Source of the DNA: Lagopus muta
Lineage: Eukaryota; Chordata; Aves; Galliformes; Phasianidae
Direction: 5' to 3'
Assembly (NCBI RefSeq): GCF_023343835.1
Contig: NC_064438.1
Span: 56,134,578-56,198,577, forward strand
Length of the DNA stretch: 64,000 nt
Shown here: piece by piece, positions 37,614 to 49,400 of the stretch
How positions within the stretch are numbered: position 1 is the stretch's first letter
Layout: each line of letters opens with the position of its first letter
The notes under the pieces: generated by a model
Told to the model about the DNA's origin: nothing
Database searches by the model: none
The model's input: the letters and a program-made list of their open reading frames with translations, nothing else
Made by a program: the position numbers and the translations under genes

Positions 37614-37670
37614 CTTTTCTTTCTTTCTCTTTCTCTTTTCTTTTTTTTCTTTTTTTTTTTTTTTTTTTTT
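37614..37670. repeat. Polypyrimidine (C/T) tract
   Basis: A 57-bp uninterrupted pyrimidine run, mostly T and ending in 22 T, in WDHD1 intron 1. Confidence 0.9.
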
Positions 37671-37845
37671 GGTGTGACTGTCATGTGAGGGGATGCTGCT
37701 TTTCTATTTGCTGTAGGGAAACGGGATTGTTTTTCTACTCGGGATAAATTTCACCTCATACAGAAAGAGCAAAAAGGGCCCCGTATATCAGATAAATCCC
37801 ACGGTGAGGTATTAACTGTGCTTGACAGAGGTCTGTGCTTCTTCC

Positions 37846-37862
37846 TGTGATTCTGTGATTCT
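37846..37862 (+). repeat. Isolated CR1-type tail repeat
   Basis: Two units of the TGTGATTC octamer repeat without a recognisable CR1 body. It lies about 40 bp upstream of the splice acceptor of the first WDHD1 coding exon. Confidence 0.5.
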
Positions 37863-37917
37863 TTCTTTAAAAAAATTGATGTTATTTCCCACCCTTGTTA
37901 GACAGGGAAGAAGAAAA

Positions 37918-37994
37918 ATGCCGTCAGCACAAAAGCCAATGCGGTATGGACACACGGAGGGACACACAGACGTGTGCTTTGATGACAGCAGCAG
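37918..37994 (+). CDS. WDHD1: WDHD1 coding exon 1 (residues 1-26)
   Basis: The exon opens at 37902 after the acceptor TTGTTAG and carries 16 nt of 5' UTR. It encodes MRYGHTEGHTDVCFDDSS and ends AG followed by GTAACT, leaving phase 2. Confidence 0.95.
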
Positions 37995-38895
37995 GTAACT
38001 GCCCCAATCCTAGAGAGAAGGGGAAAATATCATCATAAAAATCATTCCAGGGATGGGACACCTCCCTGCGAGGACAGGCTGAGAGCTGGGACTGTGCATC
38101 ATGGAGAAGGAAAGGCCTCAGGGAGACCTGAAAGCCAGCTTTGGGTATCTGAAAGGGCTGACAGAAAGAAGGGGACGGATTCTTTAGTGGGGTCTGTTGT
38201 GACAGGACAAGGAGAAACGGTTTCCAACTAAAAGAGGGAGAGTTAGATTGGTCATAGGAAAGATGTTTTTCACAGTAAAGGCTGTGAAGCACTGGCACAG
38301 GTTGCCCAGAGAGGTGGTGGATGGCCCTGCAGACACCTGAGGTCAGGCTGGATGGGGCTCTAAGCACCTGATGGAGCTGTGGATGTCCCTATTTATTGCA
38401 AGGAGTGGGACCAGGTGGCCTTGAGGGGTCCCTTCCAACTCAAACAATTCTGTGACCATCTAGGGGATGGATGGTCACATGCCTATCTGTTGCTTTCTGA
38501 GAATTATCTCTTCAGCTGCAATACTGGACAGGTGGACCTATGACCTTGCTTGGTCTGGCACATCCTTTATTCGTCTTTGTTGAGAACAGTATGTGTGTAG
38601 GACATATAGAGTCATTAAGGTTGGAAAAGACCTCTAGGATCATCCATCACCCCCAGTATTGCCTACTAAACCATGTTCTTTAATAGTGCATTTCCATGCT
38701 TTTTAAGCACCTCTAGGGATGCTGACTCCACCACCTCCCTGGGCAGCCTGTGCCAGCACCTCACCTCTCTTTGGGATCAGTTTCCTATCCTATTCCTATT
38801 ATGTTTCCTAATATCCAACCTGACTCCCCCCAGGTGCAACTCAAGGCCATTACTTCTCATTCTATCACTGGTTATCTCGGAAAAGAGGCCGACCC

Positions 38896-38932
<37 letters not shown>

Positions 38933-40355
38933 CAAGATCCTCTATATATTCTCTTCTACAGAAGTGATTTCATAGACTCTAAATGTATCTTGGAAGAAGA
39001 TATGTTTGCATATGCTGTATGAAGTCAAAGCTATATCTATCTCCAGCAAACTTGACAGTTGAACACCATGTTAATATTTTTATGGTTCTGTAGGTCTGAA
39101 ACGTGTGAAGCTTGTTAAACTTAAGTCAAGTGTGTGTTAACGCTCTTAGTTTTGCCCTCAGCTGCAAGGTAAATTTTCAGAGGTTTAAGAAGCAATTAAA
39201 TGCTCAGCTGGCAGTGAAATCAGTGCTCTGAAAAATCCCATCTAGATCCTGGTGAGCATGGATTGATAAGTGAAGTTCAGTTCAGTAGTGCCAGGCCTAG
39301 CGGGTTCTCAGAAATAGCAGCACCGTGTTGTGCTACCAGACCTGTATTTTTTGTCATGTTTATTAAGTACAGTGTTCAGTGAATTATGATTCATATGTAT
39401 TGTGTTGCAGTAAATAAAAAACAACCCACACTTTGTTTTCATTTGGTTCAAATCCTGTGTCTTTGAACAGCTGCATCGTAACTTGCGGCAGTGATGGAGA
39501 TGTTAGGATTTGGGAAAACCTGGATGATGATGATCCAAAGTCCATTAATGTTGGAGAGAGAGCTTATTCATGTGCTCTGAAGGTATGGTAATTAACAGAT
39601 CTGTTAAACTGTGTCGTGCTGATGTTGATATTTGTCTGTTGAGATACTGCTGGTGTTCTTAAGTGACGTTTACACGTAAATTGAGGTAATATCTGGAAAA
39701 GGCAAGAATGATATTGTGTGCAGCACATGTCAGTCTGTTTGTCTTCACATCAGTGTATGGGAAACAGCATTGAGTGGGGGTTAATCAGTGGCAGGTTTTG
39801 TTTAAAGTTGAGCATACCACCACTTAGTATCTTTGTGTCAGTGAAAATATTTAAGTAATACTGAAAACACTTTTCAAAAAGCCTCTAGAATTGCTGAATA
39901 TTTTAGCTAAATGAAGTACTTTATGTAAACAAGAGTACTTCTAACAATTCATTTTTCACCATGTAGGCTTGTAGAGGAATTATTCATTATACTAAATTTC
40001 TGTAATGTTCTTTTTTTCCCCTCTCCCCTCACAGTCAGTTATAATTATTCCAGACTTTGATCTCCTTTTTGAAGAACAAACCAAGCAGATTAAACTCATT
40101 ATTCAGTGAACTCTGTAGACTGTTTCAGTATTTTCTCACAATGTCAGTCACTAGAAGTTTCCCAGCAGTTTATGGTGCAGCTGATTCCTGCTCTTCTGCC
40201 CATCCCATCTCAGAGGCTCTGCACTGCTGTTGAAGGGTATATGAAAATAGAAAGCCAAGAGCTTGTTTTGTGTGGCTCTGTTCTGAGGTCCAGGGAATTG
40301 TAGTATTTGTTAATCAAAAAATTACTTTCCTGAGTCAGTGTCTGGTAATGCTTTG

Positions 40356-40393
<38 letters not shown>

Positions 40394-40466
40394 CAAAGCA
40401 TTACCAGTATATATATATATATATATACTGTATATATATATATGTATATATATATATACCAGTGTG

Positions 40467-40498
<32 letters not shown>

Positions 40499-43400
40499 AT
40501 ATATATATTAATAATTAGTTGATATTTAGCTCTCAAAATTGGTACTAGACCAGAATTCAGACATTTTGCTCCCCTTTGTCCCTTCCCCTCCCTTCCGAGT
40601 TGGAGGAGAACAAGATTTGTCTTTAATAGTAATTAATGTAAGAGCATACAGATTAGAGGCTCTTCTGTCACTTGGCTGACTTGTTCTGCTGTTTGAAGTA
40701 TGGCCTGCTCTGTTTATTTCAATGCTAAGGCAGTTCCTTGTAGTGTATCTAGAAACTGTGGTTGTAAATAAGAAGGTAAATAAGTTAACTTTATAAATTT
40801 GTGTAATAGAAAGTAATTCTCTTTAATACTTCTTCATGTATTTAGCTTGAGAATTCTCACACAAATTCCTTTGTGTGCAATTATTCTTACGTTATGTTAG
40901 TAATAGAGGGTCCAAAATGTTGTCTTTATGGCAGAAAGGAATTCTAGAAGTCTCCATCTGTTCTTCAGGTATCATAAAATAAACTTTGCAGGGATAAAGG
41001 AGAATTTAAAATTGGTTTTCAACTCGTTGTGGTTTTGAAGGGGAGTCTAACAGATGAAATAAATGAGAATTCATGCAGATGTATGATTTTAAAGCTAATT
41101 GGTTTTCATCAAGTCACTTCCAGTTGCTCACACAAAGTGAGGGGGTTTTGAGTGAGTTCATCAGTGTCAGAAACGGTGAAAATTAGTGCTGAATACAGGA
41201 GGGAAACATCTTGGTTGTAATTTTTGGACATCAGTGGGAACAGTTGTGTGTTCTTAGCTTATTGGAAAGGACTTTTAGCTCTGATCTCTAGTTTTTCCTA
41301 TTTTCTCAGGTTATTTAGCACTGGCTACTGCTTTCTTTTTCTTCAGCATCTTTACTATAACTTTAGGCTTCTTTAAAAATAAGAAAGAAATGCAGCATTT
41401 TTCAGTACGCTGCCAAAACTTGTTGCTGCATGCAAGTGAGGAATCATATTGTCACTTCAGCAAGACATGCTACTGTTCCAAGCTTAGGATAATTATTTCT
41501 TTGTTTTGCAATCAATTTTAACCTGGAATAATTTTTTAGTAGACATCTCCCTTCTGCTTCTGAAAAGGACAAAGCTCATGAACTTTTCATCTTTCCCTAG
41601 TGAAGTTTAACTGTCAAGTTTGGTCCAAGGCTGCCCTCTCCTGATGATGTAGCATATTGATCGACACAGGGTGCAACAGCCTTCCTGTTCTAAGAGCTTT
41701 TTTACCTATTTAAAAGGATGGGTTTTTTCTATCCGACTAAAGAAGAGCAGACGGTTCTCTGAAATTCATTAGTGACTTTTCAGGGTATTTGTTATTTTAG
41801 TGAATATGCAATTACAGAATCACAGAAGCATAGAATGGCCAGGGTTGGAAGGGACCTCAAGGATCACGAAGCTCCAATCCCCCACCAATGCAAGGCCACC
41901 AACCTCCCCATTTCACAGCAGCCCAGGCTGCCCAGGGCCCCATCCAACCTGGCCTTGAACACCTCCAGGGATGGACGGGGCATCACAGCCTCTCTGGGCA
42001 GCTGTTCCAGCACCTCACCACTCTCATAGCAAAGAACTTAAGTTGGAAAGATCTCAATGATGTAAATTGCCATATGGTTAACATAATGAATTTTAACTGT
42101 ACTGAAACAACTGGAGTGTATTTCTACAGCACTGAAACAAAGAGAATCATTGTATTAGTTTTTAAGTAGTTGGGTTAATCTGAGAAAGTAGTAAAGTTGT
42201 TGTGCTACTCTGTATTTTTAATGGAAGAAATACAAGGTAAAAGAGTATTTCCCCCACTACTCTTGCTGTCACATGTCTTTTGGAACTATTAAAGTCAATC
42301 TGCCCAAATATTGGGAACATCAACTCATTTCTTTGGCTTCTTGGGCGTAAATGTAGTTTCACCAGTACATTTGATGTTGTTGCTTGTTTTTCTTTTGTTC
42401 TCTTTTTAGAATGGCAGATTGATCACAGCAGTATCAAACAACACTGTTCAGATACACACGTTTCCTGAAGGAGCTCCAGATGGCATCCTTACTCGTTTTA
42501 CCACGAATGCAAACCACGTTGTCTTTAATAGTGATGGTACCAGAATTGCTGCTGGATCTAGGTAATGTGTGCATCATAAGGAAAGGCATTGCTGTTGTTC
42601 AGAGTGTGGCAGCTTCCTCACACAGTGATTTTTTACCCTGAGGTTATTAATCCACATACCTCTGAGGGTTTTAAAGTAATGTGTAATGCCTTCCAGGGAG
42701 GGTGGCAGTGGGGGAATGAATGAAAAGAACTGTTAAGCAGCAATTCTCTGGGAGGCATTTGATCCACTAAATAGTTTTAGGAAGAAAGTGTGGTGTTGTG
42801 AAATAATTCCTGCTCTTGAGGAGCTTTGAATGTTTTCAGCTTTCAGTCCTGTAATGCAGAAGCACAAGTGTTTGCCCACATGGATCTCACTGCAGCATCA
42901 AGGATTTTGTTACTGTGTGCTAAAGATAATGGCCTGTCTCATCAGCGTCGTAATGTGGCAAATGTATGTATGCACACATGCAGAAGTTGGCTGAGTGCTG
43001 ATCTGATGAGCTTTTTAGGCACTGTGGCTAATCCAGACTGCCTGCTTGCTTCTCTGTTGGAATTTGTCCTCCATCCCTGCAGCAGAGATGGCTGAACGTT
43101 ACATCTGCTGCCTGCCTCCTCGAAGTGTGAAGTGAACTAGAAAGCAGTTTGGATCGATGCTGGGCTGTAAAGCCTGGCAGCTGCAGAGCAGACATGCCAG
43201 CTCCACCAAAAGTGGGAGACTGGAGAGCTGGGGACATTAGCTGCTCTAATCTCTAAATCTGACAGAGATCATGAATTTGGGCTCTTTGCCAGTGCTGATT
43301 TCTGAGGGAACAGCTCTGCCCCAGGCTGTGACTTTGATTTGAGAGATAAAGCAGACAGCAAATTCCTTCTGCTTCCAAAAACTTTTACCCCCCAATCAGT

Positions 43401-46400
43401 ACTTCCACAGCCTGATCAGGGCCCTCACATGAGATGCTGTAAAATTGAGCTCCCCCCTTGATGAGATCTTCTGTAACACACTGAAGGAGGTCGACAGCTG
43501 TGGCATAGGGAAGTACAGCTAAGAAGAATTGCTTTTGTTATCACATATTTCTCAGTTTTTCGGTGAAGTCTGTACACTTGAGTTTTGTGGCAGCTTAATG
43601 TAGTCAGAGGAATGGCTAATCTTATAAAATGAGTGCCTAAAATTAAGTTCCCCTGTGAAAACATAGCAGTGAAGTAGCACAGGGAACAGTACTGAAAGAT
43701 TCTGACAGGAGCTCTTTGGCTTAGAAGTTATTAGCGTGGCTGCTTTGAATTCAACTGTAGTAATGTTTGTCGTTTTGGAGGAGGGAATAAAGTTTAAAAA
43801 AATGTAAATAAATGATAATAATAATAATAATAAATATATAGATCTGATACTGATCTTAATCATCTTGTTAACAGCTTTACAAGATGAAGCATTTGCTTTA
43901 CCTTTTTTGACCAAGAGAATTATTTGTAATAAATGCAGGTTCCATTTAACAGGTAGTTCTTGTAAAGTCAGCTTTTGGTATCTAAGCACCAGTTTTCCCT
44001 TGAGTTCATAAAACACTGTGTTTAGCAGCTGTGTGGTCTGCATGTATGCCATATCTTCAACCATATTTCATGAACTTTCATTTGAATGAAAATTATCTTT
44101 TGATGAAGATAATCTGTCCTTGCTCTTATTGTAACAAACGTTCAGACTCTTCTCCTTTAGGTTGTTCTTCCCAGCAGATAACTGTTGTCCAAATTGATGT
44201 TTATTACTGTAAACAAATACTCTGTCACCATTGATACCAATGCTAATGCTTTTATCTCTGTGCCATTGTAATCTACAGTGACTTCATGGTCAAAGTTGTG
44301 GAGGTGGCTGACAGCAGCAAACAGAAAACGTTCCGAGGACATGATGCACCTGTTTTAAGCCTGTCTTTTGACCCCATGGATATTTATCTGGTAAAAACAC
44401 TTCCTTGTTTATTTTCTACCTTGAATTTCCTTTTCCCTGTGAGAAAAAAAAAAGAAATATTTGTTGAGTGAAATGAACAAACAAACAGAACCAAGTGAGT
44501 GGGCACATAAATCTTCATTGCAGTTAACTACTGAAACTACTTGGAATTACCAAGGTGATTTGACAGAAGGTTTTAAGTCTTAAAACAGTTTAAACAAGGA
44601 GGCTTTCTTTTTAAAAGTGCTTATGCATTCTATATCTGAATTGTTGGTTATAGCATTTAAGTTCATTTGCAAAACTCTCTTCCATAGGCATCAGCAAGCT
44701 GCGATGGTTCTGTCAGAGTATGGAAAGTGGAAGATCAGGTAAAAGGCATTCCTTTCTGAGTTGAGTGTTTCATGGAAAAACAGGGATTTCACAGGCAGCA
44801 AAAGGAACTGGACTGAAGTAACCCTGCTGGAATAAATGCTGCTTATCTTTTTATATATTATCAGTAACAGCTGACAGCACTTACAAAAACTGTTTATATA
44901 GGGGGGTTCATATGCATGTAGAAGGGCAGCTATACTCTAAAACACCTGGAAGAAGGCATGCTGGATGTTGAATACTGGTTTTTTTTAGTAAGAAATTTGA
45001 GTGTACTTTATAGAATGCTTTTATCTATTTCTGGGAGAAATTCTAAGCTGGAGCATGAAATGCTGCCTGGGCTCTGGGCTGTTATCCTGTGGAATCCCTG
45101 ATTTTTTTTCTGTCCATCTTTCTTAATTGGCCAACATCGTGTATTTTGTCCTCAGCATATTCAAAAATAACCCTCTGTGCAAAGGTAACAGCACTGGATG
45201 CCTTTTTTCCTTAGAATTACAGAATCATAGAGTGGTTTGGGTTAGAAAGGGCCTTAAATATCATCTAGTCCTTACTCCCCTGCCATGAGCAGGGATACTA
45301 GGGTTTCAGAATATCATCTGTTCCTTTCAGGGTTACAGAGTAAACTTTATGCTAATAAACTGTTGTCTAGGTGTGTTTTGTTTTCATTTACCTTTCCTGA
45401 GCTCTCTGTGAATTACCAATCCATTTTCAGACTGACTAGTGGCTTCTTTGACTTGGGTTTAGGAAGGGATTTGGGATTCACATGCCATGGTCTCTTCTCA
45501 CTTGTGACAGGATGAGGGGAAGTGGCCTCAAGTTGCACCAGGGTAAGTTTAGGTTGGCTATCAGGACAAACTTGTTTACAGAAAGGGTTGTTAAGCACTG
45601 CAATGGGCTGCCCAGGGGACGTGGTTGAGTCACCATCCCTGGATGTGTTGAAGAACCGTTTTGGTGTGGTGCTCAGGGCCATGGCCTAGCAGTTAGGGTA
45701 GTATGGTCAGGTTGTGGTTGGACTTGATGATCTTTAGGGTCTTTTCCAACCTGGGCAATTCTGTGATTCTGTGTTCAGTGAGATGATGCCCATTTTCCTT
45801 GGTAGAGGTCTTTGTGCAGTGGTGCTTTCATCTCTCTTGCTCTCTGCCTATGGCACACAAACCTAGTTTGCCAAGGACTCAAGGTTCAACTAACTGCATT
45901 TCAGTCTTTTTTATTTGTGGAGATGGGGCCATGTTGTAGTGAGTCCAAGGCTATTGAGAAAGGACTTGGTATGCTGTTTTTTAGAAACAATCAAAAAACA
46001 ACAGCAAAAATAATCCATTGCAAACTTTACAGCAATTTTTCTCACATAAGAGGGGTGTAAATCACAGACTGAAGAACATAATACTTAAGAATTACAGTCA
46101 TTGGGCTCAGCTTAGCAATATTTATGACAAATAGTTCAGGGCATGTAAGAAATAAGATTTGGTGAGCCTGCTGTCTCTGCTGGCCTTGCAGTCTAAGGAG
46201 CTTGAGAAGAAGGTTTCAAGTGAGCCTATAATAAAGCAGTTCTGCATATACATATGGGATTGTTTTTGCTAAATGCCATTATTGACTGGACGAAGTATCC
46301 ATGCAGAATTATTCCTGTAAGTATAATTAGGAATGTACTCTGCTTGTGCAATTGCTACTTTTTCAAAGAAAAACATACTTCTAATGTGAATTTCATACTG

Positions 46401-49400
46401 ACAGTGGGTGCCTTTTGGGGCACTTAGGCTAACTGTGTCCTGGGGCTGTGGCAGTGATGTATGGCATCTGTGCTGTAGGAGAACTTAGCAATGCATTCAT
46501 CTTTACATTGCTGTTGTAAGATTCAGGCTGCTGTGTGTCACCTTGCTGCAGTCAGTCTGGATTTGACAAGAGGAGTTTGGCCAGATTTCTCTCTTAGTAA
46601 CCTAAATGTGTGAAGCTCTTTTGTTCTGTACGTCATTAAAAATACTTTTGCTGTGATCTTAACTCATAAGTACTTGCATTGTAATTAAATATTTTCAGGT
46701 CTACATTGGCAAAGTATTTTTCGGTCTTTTTGGATATATATATATATTTTTTTTTAAGGAGTAGGTACTTGTATGAAAGAGGTTATTTCAGTTCTAAAAA
46801 TTATATGCCTTTTTTCCTTCTAGCTTTTTCCACAGAATCACAGAATGGCCTGGGTTGAAAGAGACCTCAAGGATCACGAAGCTCCAACTCCCCACCAATG
46901 CAGGGCCACCAACCTCCACATTTCACAGCAGCCCAGGCTGCCCAGGGCCCCATCCAACCTGGCCTTGAACACCTCCAGGGATGGACGGGGCATCACAGCC
47001 TCTCTGGGCAGCTGATCCAGCACCTCACCACTCTCCTTTCAGGCTTTTAAAAATACAGTAGATTTTCATAGAACTGGAGAACTCATTTTTGAATATTTTG
47101 TTTTCAGACATGCGTGACAAACTGGCTGCTGCTGCAGAAATGTAATGATGTGATAAATGCTAAATCCATATGCAGGCTTGCCTGGCAACCTGGCAGTGCC
47201 AAGGTAAGTGACAGATTGTTGTAGCCACATCTTAATCCTTCGTTTCTCTTTGTACAGTAGAACTCAATCCAGGCAAGTCCAAATTCCAACTCCAGAGAGT
47301 AAGGAAAATATTTGGGGTGAAGTTCACTTTTAGGAAAAACAACAACTTGGAAGTGTTTGCTCGCTTAAGTGCCAGACTGTGTTTGGCAGCAGTCCATCTG
47401 TCAGCCCCAAACAATGTTGAACAGTCACACTGTGCTGAGTAGGAAGGAACATTGTGCATGAGGGAAATGACCTAATTGTTCACAGCAGAGCGTCAAAGGA
47501 GTTCAGTCTCTCTCTGGGTAAATTTTATCAATTAGTAATCTTGCTTTGCAAATGTCACTAAAGTAGTAAACTATTCCTGACTTAGTGGATGGTATCCCAG
47601 CCTGTGGTAGGAAGGTTGGAACTGGATGATCTTTAAGGTCCCTTCCAACCCAAACTGTTCTATGATTCTTAACTGAAGAACAGAGTTAATGCTGCTGTGG
47701 GTAATGGTGGTGCTGACGATAGTACATACTATGTATCCAGTGACTGTACGTGTGCTGATGCAAGAGCACTATGTACAGATCACTTAGCACAAATAGGGTA
47801 AGGAGGAGGGAAGTTTGCATAGCTGTGTAGATGTCTCTGTATCATATAACCTAGAGCACACCTGCCCCAGCTGGTAACACAAAGGAGAGAGGAGCAGATA
47901 GATTCAAACCTGTATGAAATGAGGCATGCTGCATCATACTTCAAGTAAAGGACAGAGAATTGAGCAAAAGGTGGTAATTTGGGAAAAATTGCTTGGTGGC
48001 TTTTGTTCTTGCCTGCTGTCTGGAAGGATGAATAATAGGTTCTGTCATACTATCGACATTCTAGTATGCAGGGTCTAAGGAGTGTTTTCCAGTAGTTTCT
48101 CAGAGTTCTGACTTGAATAATCTTCTATTTCCCCAACTTAGCCTTTTGTGAGCAGTGTCTGCATGTGTCCACTCTCTGAAATACCTAGCATTATGGATTA
48201 CTGTTCTGTGGGAGCCAGAATGTCACTTAAAGCACAGGTTACTTTGTACACATATTGCATAAAAGCACAGACTTCAGTGTTTACACGACTTCACTGTCAC
48301 ACAAATGTCACCAGCTGCTTCACTCCTATTACACAGCAGATTATTAGAAATCTCTTTAAAACAAAAATAAACAAAACCAACTAACACACAAATCCCATGA
48401 AGTAAACAGGCAGCAACAGCTATGCAGGCTTGCTAAATACCAAATGAACTATTTCAGGAACGAGCTATTCAAGTAAGGTTTATAGAGGAATTGTCATCTG
48501 ATAAGAAGAGGGATGGGGAGGAAAGAAGAGGGAGAACATAAGATTTGTGCTCAGAGCACCAAAATTTATTTATGCGTGTTTCTTAGCTGTTACATAAATA
48601 GGAACTTAGAACCTTATGTTGCAGCTGTCATCAGTTTTCTGCCAGAAATAAATGAAGATTAAAATAAAAACAAACATTCTTTGCTGTGTTGCATATGAAA
48701 AGCATTGAAGAACCTTGTAATTCAAGATTATTTCAGCATTCTTTACTTTCTCTGTTGGTATTGCTAGGATGCCAAGTGAACTGCTGGACATGTAGGCTGA
48801 CACTGCTGTAATACTTTTGAATGAAGAAGCTATGCTTTTTGCTTGAATGTTTTCTTGAAAGATAACTTGTTCTAAATTACCTGATTCTTGTTTCCTTTCA
48901 ACAGCTGCTGGCAATTCCTGTAGACAAAGTTGTTAAACTATACAGAAGAGAAACCTGGGATAATCAAGTTGATCTATCAGATACTTCCATCACTCAGGTA
49001 GGTACACAAAACAGCTGCTTGCTATATCTTCCATACTCTCAAGTGTTCTTCAGCTAGAAATTTACCTTCTGCATAGGATTTTTTTCCCTTCCCACTTTTA
49101 TTTCTGATCCTATTAACTTGATGTCGGAAACCAAGGCAAGAGATATTAGATGAGTGTCAAACTTGTCTATGTGTCTCTGTTTTTTGTCATGGGTTGTTTG
49201 ACATGGTTTGTATCACAGCATTTAGTGACAGAAGTTGAGTATTCTGAAGGAGAGTAAGTGTGCTGTCTTTAAAGAATGGTTTTGCTGGGAACTTGGCAGT
49301 TGAAGGCAGTTCTAGTTTGGGAAGCTGGATGTGGTTTGCTAAAGATTTTTTTTTTCCTTCTAGAACATCCATTTTATGCTTCAGAATATGAATGCTTTGT

